Of a stretch of DNA of 64,000 nucleotides, positions 52,898-61,930 are shown one piece after another (position 1 is the stretch's first letter; each line of letters begins with the position of its first letter). The stretch comes from Arthrobacter sp. cf158 (GTDB lineage Bacteria; Actinomycetota; Actinomycetes; Actinomycetales; Micrococcaceae). A program made the translations under genes and the position numbers. The notes under the pieces are model-generated. The model saw only the letters and a program-made list of their open reading frames with translations. It ran no database searches and had not been told where the DNA came from. The DNA is taken from the NCBI RefSeq assembly GCF_900106835.1, contig NZ_FNNR01000005.1, forward strand, positions 140,019 through 204,018. The letters are read 5' to 3'.

Positions 52898-54027
52898 GCG
52901 TTCTTGCGTCCTTCGGTGTAGCTGCGGTTGAAGTTCAGTCGTTCAAAGATGGGGGCGTCGCTGAAACGGAACAGATCAAAGCCTGGCTGGTCGTTGTCCG
53001 CGTGGAGGGACCATTCCTGCCAGGACGGGACCACGAACAGGTCGCCCTTGGCCAGCTGTTTGTTTTCGCCGTTAAGGACTACGGTGCCCGTGCCCTCAAA
53101 GACCTGCCAGACACTGGAACCAACCTCGCGCAGCGGTTCGGTGGAGGCGCCGGCGCGGAGACGATGGAACTCGGCCCGGATGGTGGGCATGACGTCCCCG
53201 CCCGTGGTGGGGTTCGAGTACCGGACAGCGGCGTGGCCCTGGGACACCGTGGCCGGGTGGCCCTCATCCTCCAGCAACAATTGCTCACGCAGGGCGGCGT
53301 CGGTGTGTTCCCAGCGGTACGCGGCGATGGGGGAGTTGGTGGTGTCATCGAGACCGGAAAGTGGGCGCAGGCCGGGGTGGGCCCAAAGCCGTTCGGAACG
53401 GGAAATGTCCGGGGTCGCTTCGTCAGTGACGCGTTCGGTGCCGAACTCGAAGAACCCGGCATCCGCGTAGTGCACGAACGGGATGTCCAAGCCGTCGATC
53501 CAGGCCATCGGCTGGTCGGTGTCGTTGTGGTGGCCATGGAAGTTCCAGCCCGGGGTCAGCAGGAAGTCGCCACGTCGCATGGCCACCGGGTCCCCGTTCA
53601 CCACGGTCCACACACCCTCTCCCTCCACCACAAAACGGAACGCGTTTTGGGAATGGCGGTGCTCGGGGGCCACCTCGTGCGGGCCGAGGTACTGGATCGC
53701 GGCCCACAACGTCGGCGTCGCATAGGGCGTGCCTGCCAGGCCCGGGTTCGCCAGGGCAATGGCCCGCCGCTCCCCGCCACGTCCTACCGGAACCAGATCC
53801 CCGGCACGGGCAGCCAACGGGTAGAGGTCGTTCCAGCGCCACACATGCGCCACGGCCTTCGGGGTGGGGACCATCGGCATCAGGTCACCGATCTCCGTCC
53901 ACAGCGGGATCAGGTTCTCCGCCTCGAAGTCCTTATACAGCTGCTCCAACTGGGCAGCTTCCTCCGCAGTGGGCTCCGGCACAACATGCGCGGCGGCCAC
54001 AGATTCATGAGTTGGGTTCTCGATCAT
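52894..54027 (-). CDS. gtdA: Gentisate 1,2-dioxygenase
   Basis: This 377-residue bicupin iron enzyme opens gentisate to maleylpyruvate. Iron ligands in the first cupin are His123 and His125 (PEHRHSQNAF) and His164 (WNFHGHHND). A second, degenerate cupin follows with VFEGTGTVVLNGE. Length matches the family. RBS AGAGGAAAG precedes the ATG. It overlaps the hydrolase gene by 4 bases and follows the CoA-ligase gene by 11, consistent with one salicylate operon. Confidence 0.95.
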   Translation of the reverse strand: MIENPTHESVAAAHVVPEPTAEEAAQLEQLYKDFEAENLIPLWTEIGDLMPMVPTPKAVAHVWRWNDLYPLAARAGDLVPVGRGGERRAIALANPGLAGTPYATPTLWAAIQYLGPHEVAPEHRHSQNAFRFVVEGEGVWTVVNGDPVAMRRGDFLLTPGWNFHGHHNDTDQPMAWIDGLDIPFVHYADAGFFEFGTERVTDEATPDISRSERLWAHPGLRPLSGLDDTTNSPIAAYRWEHTDAALREQLLLEDEGHPATVSQGHAAVRYSNPTTGGDVMPTIRAEFHRLRAGASTEPLREVGSSVWQVFEGTGTVVLNGENKQLAKGDLFVVPSWQEWSLHADNDQPGFDLFRFSDAPIFERLNFNRSYTEGRKNA

Positions 54028-54038
54028 TGCTTTCCTCT

Positions 54039-55712
54039 CTACTTTGAGTGGGCGCTGGCAGAAGCCAGCCGTTCGGCGATATCGGCGCGCAGTTCCTTCT
54101 TGTTGATCTTGCCCACCTTGGTTGCCGGGAGCTCATCGACTACCACCAGGTGTTCCGGAATCTTGAAGGCTGCAACACCGGTATCGCGTAGAAGCGTCTG
54201 GATCTGCTCCAGTGTCACTTCCGCTCCCGGCTTCACGGTGATGTAGAGGCACAGCTTTTCACCGAGTACTTCATCTGGCATCGCGATAGCGGCGGCCATA
54301 GTGACGTCCTCAATGCGGTACACCAGGCTTTCGATCTCCTCGGCGGAAATCTTTTCGCCGCCACGGTTGATCATGTCCTTATCACGGCCTTGGACAATCA
54401 AGTTCCCGTCCGGTCGCCGTTCCACGATGTCGCCACTGGCGTACCAGCCGTCGGGGGTAAATGCCCGGGCATTGGCTTCGGGTGCACGGTAGTAACCTCG
54501 GGGAGTGTAGGGGCCCCGGGTAAGGATGGAACCGGGAACCCCGTCGGGAAGGTCGTTGCCGGCCTCGTCCACGATCCTGACCTCGTCGGCTTCAGAGACA
54601 GGGCGTCCCTGCGTCGTGCAGATTGCGTCCTCGGGGTCGTCCAAGCGGGTGACATTGATGAGCCCCTCAGCCATGCCAAAGACTTGCTGCAGCGTGGCAC
54701 CCAACACTGGCTTCACCTTCCGGGCGATTTCATCCGGCAACCGCGAGCCCCCTACTTGGATGACCTCCAGGCTCGCCAATTGGTTGCCACCGGTTTCCTC
54801 CTGATGCTCAATCCAGCGCTGAGCTACAGCCGGAACTGCCGCGGAGAGCGTGACGCCCTCCCGTTCGATCGCTGCGAAGGCCTTCCGCGGCTCAGGGCTG
54901 GGGAGCATCACCACGCGGCCTCCGGCGAACAGGATTCCCAGGATGCCCGGGCAGGCGAGCGGGAAATTGTGGCTGGCCGGAAGCGTGCCCAAGTAGACAG
55001 TGTCTTCGGAGACATTGGTTGGAACGGAGGTGGCCTTGATGTTGTAGGCGTAGTCGTTGTGGGTGCGGGTGATGAGCTTGGGGAGCCCGGTGGTGCCGCC
55101 GGAGAGAAGGAACAGGGCCGGCGCGTCGGGGGACGGCGCTGAAGCATCCAGTCGTGTACGGGCGCCGGCGGGGTCCGCGCCCAGTGCGAGAATCTCTTCC
55201 AGTCGCGCATTCAGAGGGTTTGCCGCGCCTGAAACAAGCACCATGTCCAGCGACGGAACGGAAGATGCGAGTTCCTCCGCTAGGGCCTGGTGATCAAAGT
55301 CCTTGATGACGTCGGGCACAGCGATGGCCCGGGACTCCGAAAGCTCCGTGAGGAAGGACAGCTCGTACTTCCTGTGCGCGGGGAGGGCCATGACTGGAAC
55401 AATTCCAGCCCTGAAGCAAGCAAGCGTCAGGACGGTGAACTGCCAGCCGTTGGGCAGCTGGACCATCATGCGGTCGTCTGCCTTGAGTCCCAGTTGGAGG
55501 AGTCGCTCAGCGGCAGCATCCATGCGGTCGGCAAGTTCCGAATACGTGATCCGGACATCACCGTCCACCAAGGCAATCTTTTCCGGAAGGCGATCTGCGG
55601 TCTCGTGGATGTAGCTGCCCAAAGTCCGGTCTTCCCAGTAACCCTTACGACGGAACTCCGCAGTAAGGTCTGCAGGCCAGGCGACGGTGCCTTCGCTGGT
55701 GTGGCTGGTCAT
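54039..55712 (-). CDS. Aryl-AMP/CoA ligase (salicylate-type adenylate-forming enzyme)
   Basis: This 557-residue ANL-superfamily enzyme has P-loop-like SGGTTGLPKLITRTH near residue 200, the adenylate-binding GMAEG segment and ASGDIVERR with the C-terminal GRDKDMINRGGEKIS hinge. Similarity of layout is highest to the DhbE/EntE and salicylyl-AMP ligase group. It would activate salicylate to salicylyl-AMP and then salicylyl-CoA. GAGGAGG precedes the start, and the ATG directly abuts the stop of the upstream ligase gene. Released AMP fits the nearby adk gene. Confidence 0.9.
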   Translation of the reverse strand: MTSHTSEGTVAWPADLTAEFRRKGYWEDRTLGSYIHETADRLPEKIALVDGDVRITYSELADRMDAAAERLLQLGLKADDRMMVQLPNGWQFTVLTLACFRAGIVPVMALPAHRKYELSFLTELSESRAIAVPDVIKDFDHQALAEELASSVPSLDMVLVSGAANPLNARLEEILALGADPAGARTRLDASAPSPDAPALFLLSGGTTGLPKLITRTHNDYAYNIKATSVPTNVSEDTVYLGTLPASHNFPLACPGILGILFAGGRVVMLPSPEPRKAFAAIEREGVTLSAAVPAVAQRWIEHQEETGGNQLASLEVIQVGGSRLPDEIARKVKPVLGATLQQVFGMAEGLINVTRLDDPEDAICTTQGRPVSEADEVRIVDEAGNDLPDGVPGSILTRGPYTPRGYYRAPEANARAFTPDGWYASGDIVERRPDGNLIVQGRDKDMINRGGEKISAEEIESLVYRIEDVTMAAAIAMPDEVLGEKLCLYITVKPGAEVTLEQIQTLLRDTGVAAFKIPEHLVVVDELPATKVGKINKKELRADIAERLASASAHSK

Positions 55713-57746
55713 TTAGATGTCCTCCTCGACATTGATAACTACTGCGTCCAGCGCTATGAGACCGCTATGCGTCAGGCGCAGGGGATTGATTTCGATTTCG
55801 GCGATCGCCTGGTTGGAAACCAGCGCGTCGCCTAGCCTGACCAACAGTTCTGCCAGCGCCGATGTGTCCAGCATCGGCCCCGAACGGAAGCCGTACAAGA
55901 GTTCGCGGGCCAAGAGTTCAGTGGGCATGCCCTCCGCAGCCCGCTTGGCCAGCGGGGCGGAGCGTATGGCGATGTCCGCGAACACCTCAGCCGCGGTTCC
56001 GCCGAGTCCCAGAACAACGATCGGTCCGAAAACCGGATCGCGTCGAACGCCCACAACGAGGTCCACACCCGAGGGGGCCATGGCCTCCACAATGTACTCG
56101 CGGGCTCCAGCAGCCTCTAGCTTTTCCAAGGCATGGTCCATGTCATCCGCGGACTTGATCCCCAGATGCACACCGCCGATTTCGGTCTTGTGAAGGACTG
56201 CGGCATCCAGCAACTTGACGGCCACAGGTCCTCCAAGGACCTTCAGCGCTTGCTGGGCGGCCGCACGCGTCGTGCATACGCGCCGATCCGGCGTGGCAAT
56301 ACCAAAGGCATCCAGAAGTTCCTTGGAGCGGTTTTCGTCCCATGGGCCCTGGACGTCAGGCCATTCCAGCGAGCTTGCGGGCACCTCTGCGCGCTGGAAT
56401 TGTCCACGGGAGTCGTTCACCAAGGCGGATATGCCGTGGGCAAGCGACGTAGGCCCGGTGATCAGGGGAAGCTCATGCTGTTGGGCGGACTTGCGGGTAC
56501 GTTCCAGGTCCCCGTCCGGTCCGTCGACGCCGATCACGAACGGCATGGTCCGTGCAGCCCCGGAGTTTGCCACAGCCAGGGGGAGATCGGCTACTGGTTC
56601 AGTTAGGCCGTAAACGGCAACGACGTCGATTGCCGGGTCTTGAGCCACGGCGGCAACGATTTTCTCGTACCCGGGTCCGGGACGTCCGGTGTCCACCGGA
56701 TTGGCCTGGAAGGTAAGCGGTGGAAGCAGCCCGCCGATAGTGTCCTGGCTGCTTTGCGACAGACGGGGCAGCGTTACGCCGGCAGTGTGCAGGGCATCAG
56801 CTATCAGTAGACCGGGGCCGGCTTGTCCCGTAATGAGCCCTACGCCGGGGTCCGGCATAGGCGAAAGCCGCTGGCCCGCCAAGGCTGTAACGGCAGCAAC
56901 CAACTGGTTCTCATCCTCGACAATGACTGCACCGGCCTGCTTAAGGACTGAACGTGTGGTGCGCCAGGAAGTGGCCAAAGCACCTGTATGGGACTGGGCG
57001 AACTCCGAAACGTCGTTCCGGCCCACCACCAGTGCGACAACCGGCTTGACCGCGCTCAGGCGAGACACGGCATCTATCAGGGCAGGACCGTCCGAGACTG
57101 TTTCCAAGTGCAGGGCAACTGCCTTGGTCTGATCGTCGGTCAAGAGGTAGTCCAGAACGTCGGGCGCCGTGATATCCGTGCCGGCACCTATCCCGGCAGC
57201 CAGGCTGACGCCTGCCCCGGAACGCTGGAGATGGAATGCCAGAACGTGGTTGACCCCACCGCTGGCCGCAACCACGGCAACTGAACCCGGCTCCAGTTCA
57301 GCGACGCCGGGGACGAAGCTGGCCCGAAGGTTGCGGTGTGGGACAAAGAATCCGGAGGTATTAGGCCCAAGTAGCCGGATGCCGGTTTCCCGGACAGCGG
57401 CCTCAACTTGCAGGGCGAATTCGACGCCGGGACCGCCGGCTTCTGCGAATCCTCCGGCGCAGACCAGGGCGGCGGTGGCGCCGCTGGCGGCGCTGTCACG
57501 CAGGGCCTGTGCCGTGGCGGAAGCCGGTACGCAGAGAACTGCGAGATCCGGACCGCCCGGGATGGCTGCCGCGGCGTCGGCGATGGTGGTGTGCATGCCG
57601 TTCTCACCGCGGCTGTTCACGAGTTCCACAGGAGCCGGGTAGGTGGACAGCGACTGCGCCATGACGGCGCCGAGCTTTTCCGGGCTGGACGAGGCGCCGA
57701 CGACGATGATGCCCCGCGGTGCGAAAAGAGAGGAGAGACTATGCAT
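55713..57746 (-). CDS. NDP-forming acyl-CoA ligase (acetate-CoA ligase family)
   Basis: This 677-residue single-chain enzyme has an N-terminal CoA-binding domain (GIIVVGASSSPEKLG at about 13-27), succinyl-CoA synthetase-like middle domains with ASGGVNH near residue 160, and an ATP-grasp domain from about residue 450. Family members make or break acyl-CoA with ADP-forming chemistry. In this operon it lies between the hydroxylase (8-base overlap) and the aryl-AMP ligase (adjacent). It could be a second CoA-ligase or convert a gentisyl-CoA thioester to gentisate with energy recovery. The exact step is inference. Confidence 0.88.
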   Translation of the reverse strand: MHSLSSLFAPRGIIVVGASSSPEKLGAVMAQSLSTYPAPVELVNSRGENGMHTTIADAAAAIPGGPDLAVLCVPASATAQALRDSAASGATAALVCAGGFAEAGGPGVEFALQVEAAVRETGIRLLGPNTSGFFVPHRNLRASFVPGVAELEPGSVAVVAASGGVNHVLAFHLQRSGAGVSLAAGIGAGTDITAPDVLDYLLTDDQTKAVALHLETVSDGPALIDAVSRLSAVKPVVALVVGRNDVSEFAQSHTGALATSWRTTRSVLKQAGAVIVEDENQLVAAVTALAGQRLSPMPDPGVGLITGQAGPGLLIADALHTAGVTLPRLSQSSQDTIGGLLPPLTFQANPVDTGRPGPGYEKIVAAVAQDPAIDVVAVYGLTEPVADLPLAVANSGAARTMPFVIGVDGPDGDLERTRKSAQQHELPLITGPTSLAHGISALVNDSRGQFQRAEVPASSLEWPDVQGPWDENRSKELLDAFGIATPDRRVCTTRAAAQQALKVLGGPVAVKLLDAAVLHKTEIGGVHLGIKSADDMDHALEKLEAAGAREYIVEAMAPSGVDLVVGVRRDPVFGPIVVLGLGGTAAEVFADIAIRSAPLAKRAAEGMPTELLARELLYGFRSGPMLDTSALAELLVRLGDALVSNQAIAEIEINPLRLTHSGLIALDAVVINVEEDI

Positions 57747-59313
57747 TGGAAGCTCCCTCCGCGACAGCAGCTACAGCGTCAGCACGTCCGGAGAGGACCA
57801 GAGTCAGATTGGATGCCGGACCCCGGTCGTCCACGATTACGGTGGTCAGGCCGCGGCCAAGCCGGGCTTCTTCCGAGAGCAGGATGCGGGTGAACGGGTT
57901 GCCGCCGTGGATCACCACGGCAGCAGCATCGGCCGGCAGTTTCTGGAACATTGCGGCCAGTCCTTCTTCATGGTCGGGCGCGGTGAGCAGGAGGCCGGTG
58001 TTGGCGTTCGTTTTCGCCGGGTCCGTGACCAAGGTAAGGTTGTCGTCGTCGTGCTTCAAGGCGAACTCGCCGTTCTGTTCGGTGAGCGTCAATAGACGGC
58101 CATTGAAGCGCATGGAGCCTGCCGTGAGAGGCGTTTCCAGGGGCGTATTCCCGTGGCGATCAAACCAGTCCTGTTCCGCTGATTCCACCAATCCCGGGTC
58201 GCGTTGACGGATCTTGTCGATGTCGATGCTGCGGGAGAAGAAGTGGAACGTGAACTGCGTGGGTTCAAAGGAGTTGTAGTAGCGCGAAAAGTGTTCCCAC
58301 CAGCTCAGGCCGCCGCGGGCCTGGTTCTGGATCTTGGCCACCTGCGGCTGGCGTTCGGCTTCATAGTTGGTGAAGGCCAGCTCAAGGTCATCCTGGTGCG
58401 CTGCCACTTCACGAACCAGCGTGATGGCATCTTCCATGGCCATCTTGGTGCCGGAACCAACAGAGAAGTGCGCAGTGTGGACTGCATCGCCCAACAACAC
58501 GACGTTGTCTTTGTGCCAGGTGCGCGTGCGGCGGGTGCGGAAATTGGCCCATCGGGAGTTGTTCGCTACCAGCGGCTCACCTGCGATGTCCTCGGCGAAG
58601 AGCTTTTCCAGGAATCGCTGGGTCTTCAGGTCCGAAGGGCCTGGAGGCTGGCTGGCATCGAACTCATCCAGACCTGCCTTGCGCCAGGTTTCTTCATCCG
58701 TTTCCACGATGAACGTGCTCAGATCGTCGCTGATCGGGTAGGCATGGACGGCGAAATTGCCGAACTCACTTTGGCGATGAACGAAGGTCAGGCCGCTGAA
58801 TTTGTACGTGGTTCCGAACCAAATGAACTTGGCTGTGGCTGTTTCAGCGGAGTGGCCGAGGCTTTCGCCGAGCTGTTCGCGGGTGGAAGAGTTTGCGCCG
58901 TCGGCGCCGACAATCAGATCAAAGTCGGACAACTGCTGGAGATCCGGGACGTACTGCCCGAAACGTGTATCGACGCCGACTTCGGCTGCCCGCTCCTGCA
59001 TGAGCTTGAGGAGGGTTTTTCGGTAGATGGCGGCCATGCCATTGCCGGCGAAGGACTTCTGCTCGCCCTTGAGCCAGACTTCGATGTCTTCCCAATGGGT
59101 GCCATAGTCTCGCAGGCCATCGCGGACTACGGGGTCAGCGTCGTTGATGCGGTTCAGGGTGGCGTCGGAAAACACCACGCCGAACCCGAAAGCGTCAGTT
59201 GCCTGGTTGCGTTCGAACAGTACTACCTCAGCGTCGGGGACGGTCTGCTTGAATAAGGTTGAAAAGAACAGTCCGCCAGGACCGCCGCCAATGCAGGCTA
59301 CGCGAAGTGCCAT
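57739..59313 (-). CDS. Salicylyl-CoA 5-hydroxylase-like FAD monooxygenase
   Basis: This 524-residue group A FAD monooxygenase has GGGPGGL at residues 9-15 of the FAD site and GDAVHTAHFSVGSGTKMAME near residue 280. This second motif and the length match aroyl-CoA hydroxylases (salicylyl-CoA 5-hydroxylase, 2-aminobenzoyl-CoA monooxygenase) rather than free salicylate hydroxylases. The ATG at 59313 follows AAGGTGG by 5 bases. It is the first gene of the leftward operon, behind a -35/-10 promoter inside a PaaX-type dyad. The product would be gentisyl-CoA. Confidence 0.9.
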   Translation of the reverse strand: MALRVACIGGGPGGLFFSTLFKQTVPDAEVVLFERNQATDAFGFGVVFSDATLNRINDADPVVRDGLRDYGTHWEDIEVWLKGEQKSFAGNGMAAIYRKTLLKLMQERAAEVGVDTRFGQYVPDLQQLSDFDLIVGADGANSSTREQLGESLGHSAETATAKFIWFGTTYKFSGLTFVHRQSEFGNFAVHAYPISDDLSTFIVETDEETWRKAGLDEFDASQPPGPSDLKTQRFLEKLFAEDIAGEPLVANNSRWANFRTRRTRTWHKDNVVLLGDAVHTAHFSVGSGTKMAMEDAITLVREVAAHQDDLELAFTNYEAERQPQVAKIQNQARGGLSWWEHFSRYYNSFEPTQFTFHFFSRSIDIDKIRQRDPGLVESAEQDWFDRHGNTPLETPLTAGSMRFNGRLLTLTEQNGEFALKHDDDNLTLVTDPAKTNANTGLLLTAPDHEEGLAAMFQKLPADAAAVVIHGGNPFTRILLSEEARLGRGLTTVIVDDRGPASNLTLVLSGRADAVAAVAEGASNA

Positions 59314-59365
59314 CGATGCCACCTTCTAAAAATTGGAATTCAGTGAGAGAGGTCTCACCACCAAT

Positions 59366-59406
59366 TATGTAACCAATCTAAGCGGAGCGTCAAGCTTTTG
59401 TTACAT
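59366..59406 (-). promoter_or_regulatory. Promoter with long-spaced dyad, salicylate operon
   Basis: On the minus strand, TTGACG (59393-59388) and TACATA (59371-59366) are separated by 16 bases. The promoter is enclosed by ATGTAAC-N26-GTTACAT (59367-59373 and 59400-59406). The dyad recurs at two other promoters of this region. The upstream half-site ends one base before the PaaX-type gene's stop codon. Confidence 0.65.
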
Positions 59407-59407
59407 A

Positions 59408-60256
59408 TCAGCGAACGCCGATCTCTGCCGCAACCTCGCGGCCGGGGCCGATCTCGTGGCCGAGAGTGCTGGAGACGAAGTCCGTGGCGGCTGGACCCAA
59501 CTGTCGGTGCACGGCCCCGAACAGGCGGTACGCCTCGCCGCTGGGCCAGTTCTCGGGCTGGAGGTCGCGTGGGAGGTAGGGGTCCCGGAAAAGAAAGCGT
59601 CGGTAGTCGCCGATGATGCGCATTCGCTCCAGGAGGGCCGTTTTGCCATCCTTTGCGGCGTTGACCGCTTGATTGTCCAACGTGCAGTAGGAGTGAATGA
59701 AGTGCTCGTAGTCGTGGCCGAGCTGATCCAGGTCCCAGCAGCGGGTAGCCAGGTCCCTGTCCTCTTGGATGTTCCCTGTGCCGCACCAGAGGGCGTCGAC
59801 TTTGGCCAAGGGATTTTCGATCCCGATTTGGCGGACTTCGGCCATGAGGTCATGGGGGCTCATCCAGGTTGATGGTGAGAGCTGGCCGAATCCGTGCCAT
59901 GCGAGTTGCTTCCGGAGCTGCTCGCGAACCGCTCGTTCGGATTCCGGAACCTGGTAGATGGCCATGGTCCATCGGCCCTCCCACGCCTCGTCCCTGCGTC
60001 GGAAGATCCGCTCCCGGCCGTCGTCGAGTATCTCCAGCATGTGGGGCGTGAGTGAGTAGACCGTCTCGCGGCCGACGCGCCGGGTGGTGAACCACCCCTC
60101 CTTCCGGAGCCGGGACAGGTTGACGCGCACCGTGGCTGCTTCAATATCGAATACTGCCAGTAATGCGGTGATGTCTGCGAGCTTCACTTCACTGCCGGCA
60201 TAACGTAGGTAATCCCCGAAAAGATCCAGGATCACTGCTCTGGGTTTCCACTGCAC
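59408..60256 (-). CDS. PaaX-family transcriptional regulator
   Basis: This 282-residue protein has an N-terminal winged helix (about 1-75, including VRVNLSRLRKEGWFTTRRVGRETVYSL), a central domain with the GRWTMAIYQVPE segment typical of PaaX, and a C-terminal PaaX-type domain. PaaX proteins repress aromatic-catabolism operons and are released by an aryl-CoA thioester. That fits a pathway whose first intermediate would be salicylyl-CoA. GTG 60256 is preferred behind GGAGAG; longer starts up to 60412 would overlap the promoter dyad. Divergent from the transporter operon. Confidence 0.92.
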   Translation of the reverse strand: MQWKPRAVILDLFGDYLRYAGSEVKLADITALLAVFDIEAATVRVNLSRLRKEGWFTTRRVGRETVYSLTPHMLEILDDGRERIFRRRDEAWEGRWTMAIYQVPESERAVREQLRKQLAWHGFGQLSPSTWMSPHDLMAEVRQIGIENPLAKVDALWCGTGNIQEDRDLATRCWDLDQLGHDYEHFIHSYCTLDNQAVNAAKDGKTALLERMRIIGDYRRFLFRDPYLPRDLQPENWPSGEAYRLFGAVHRQLGPAATDFVSSTLGHEIGPGREVAAEIGVR

Positions 60257-60306
60257 GGGACTCTCCAAATCTGTGGGCCGCGCCAATGGTGGCCGGCCTG
60301 AGTGAC

Positions 60307-60347
60307 GTGCAACAAGTATAGGTACGAGCAACACTTGGGCGTTACGT
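60307..60347 (-). promoter_or_regulatory. Long-spaced dyad at the regulator's own promoter
   Basis: GTGCAAC (60307-60313) and GTTACGT (60341-60347) are separated by 27 bases, in the same layout as at 59367-59406. A TATACT -10 on the minus strand (60320-60315) lies inside it. It is imperfect but supports autoregulation by the PaaX-type protein. Confidence 0.5.
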
Positions 60348-60387
60348 GTCTGGTCAAGATGAGATCCGGGTCGATGCTTGAAGAAAC

Positions 60388-60429
60388 ATGCAACAGTTCT
60401 CTTGACGCGCAACGAGTTAATGTTACATT
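60388..60429 (+). promoter_or_regulatory. Promoter with long-spaced dyad, transporter operon
   Basis: TTGACG (60402-60407) and TACATT (60424-60429) have a 16-base spacer and lie within ATGCAAC-N27-GTTACAT (60388-60394 and 60422-60428). The downstream gene starts at 60511. It matches the promoter at 59366-59406 in layout and core bases. Confidence 0.65.
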
Positions 60430-60510
60430 TGTTTGTGGGTCAGGTCACAGAAGACCGCCATCCCATCTCTGGAACCACCACAATGTCGTGTACTTCACCT
60501 GGAGCTCCAA

Positions 60511-61866
60511 ATGGCTTTTCAATCGCCAGCCTCAACAACGGTTACCCCCCGCAAATCCGCGGGCGTCGTCATTTTTCTCTGCTTCCTCGCCATCGTTTTT
60601 GATGGTTATGATCTGGTCGTTTACGGTGCGATCGTTCCGAAACTCCTGGCCTACGAGCCGTGGGGTCTTACTGCAGTGCAAACAGGTGCCATCGGCAGCT
60701 ATGCGCTGGCAGGTATGTTTATCGGCGCCATCCTGATCGGCTATCTCACGGATATTGTCGGTCGCCGGAAGGTCATGATGGTCTCCATCGCTTCCTTCTC
60801 CCTCTTGATGCTCCTGACCGCGTGGGCTCCAACTCCCGAACTGTTTGGCCTCTTCCGCTTCCTGGCCGGCCTCGGCCTCGGTGGTGTGATTCCGACGGCT
60901 ATCGCCTTGACAGTGGAGTTTTCAAAGTCGAACAGGCGCAACTTCAACAACGCACTGATGTTCTCCGGATATGCCGTGGGTGGCATCCTTGCTGCCCTGC
61001 TTTCCCTCGCCTTCCTGTCCACTTTGGGATTCCAGGGCATGCTTGCACTGGGTGGAATCCCGCTGGTTGCCGTAGTTCCATTGCTCTTCAAGCTCCTGCC
61101 GGAATCACCCGCTTTCCTTGCCGCTAAGGGCCGCCGGAGTGAGGCCGAAAAGATCATCGCCGATTATGGCCTGGATCAACTGCCGCCGGAGCGTGCTGCC
61201 GGTGATGCACCGGCGAAGGGCAGGTTCCGCACACTTCTAACGGGCCGGTTGCTCGGAGCCATGATCCTCTTCTGCGTTGCCGGGATCTGCGGACAGACGC
61301 TGGTCTATGGCCTGAACACTTGGCTTCCCCAACTGATGGTCATCGCCAACTACTCGCTGGCCTCATCGTTGTCCTTCCTCCTGACCGTTAACATCGGGGC
61401 CGTGGTGGGCGTTCTCGTGTCTTCCCGACTGGCTGACAAATTCGGGCCGCGGAACGTCACTGCGATTTCGTTTGCTTGTTCCGGCGTTGCGCTTGTCCTT
61501 ATGGGCACCGGCATCATGCCGCTCGTCGTCATGTATTTCCTGGTGGGAGTGGTGGGCTTCGGCTCTGTTGGTGCGCAGATCCTCGTCAACGGATTTGTGG
61601 CTACCTATTTCTCCGGCGCCACCCGGGCCACTGCTTTGGGCATCACCTTGGGAATCGGGCGCATTGGCGCTGTCCTCGCCATCTCCGGTGGCGGCGTCCT
61701 GGTGGCAGCCTCACTGGGGAACTTCATCAACTTCTCCATTTGGGCCATCGCCGCTGCCATAGGTGTGGTGGCCGTGCTGGCCGTGCCAAGGAGTTCTCCG
61801 CATGGGTCCGACGCGAAAGCAGGCGGAACTGCTGCGACAGTATCCGACAACCCTGTTGCGCATTGA
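60511..61866 (+). CDS. Aromatic acid:H+ symporter (AAHS-type MFS transporter)
   Basis: This 451-residue protein has 12 predicted membrane helices, with the AAHS signature DGYDLVVYGAIVP (Asp31, Asp34 in helix 1) and the GYLTDIVGRRKVMM loop between helices 2 and 3. The family (PcaK, BenK, GenK) imports aromatic acids with protons. ATG 60511 follows GGAG by 7 bases; an in-frame extension upstream is not family-like. It is the first gene of the rightward operon and probably imports salicylate, gentisate or a related acid. It is controlled by the dyad promoter at 60388-60429. Confidence 0.92.
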   Translation: MAFQSPASTTVTPRKSAGVVIFLCFLAIVFDGYDLVVYGAIVPKLLAYEPWGLTAVQTGAIGSYALAGMFIGAILIGYLTDIVGRRKVMMVSIASFSLLMLLTAWAPTPELFGLFRFLAGLGLGGVIPTAIALTVEFSKSNRRNFNNALMFSGYAVGGILAALLSLAFLSTLGFQGMLALGGIPLVAVVPLLFKLLPESPAFLAAKGRRSEAEKIIADYGLDQLPPERAAGDAPAKGRFRTLLTGRLLGAMILFCVAGICGQTLVYGLNTWLPQLMVIANYSLASSLSFLLTVNIGAVVGVLVSSRLADKFGPRNVTAISFACSGVALVLMGTGIMPLVVMYFLVGVVGFGSVGAQILVNGFVATYFSGATRATALGITLGIGRIGAVLAISGGGVLVAASLGNFINFSIWAIAAAIGVVAVLAVPRSSPHGSDAKAGGTAATVSDNPVAH

Positions 61867-61930
61867 GACGACAGTGCCCGGCCGTCAAGAGCATCCGTGC
61901 CCGAGACCTCATACTAAGGACTGACGTGTT

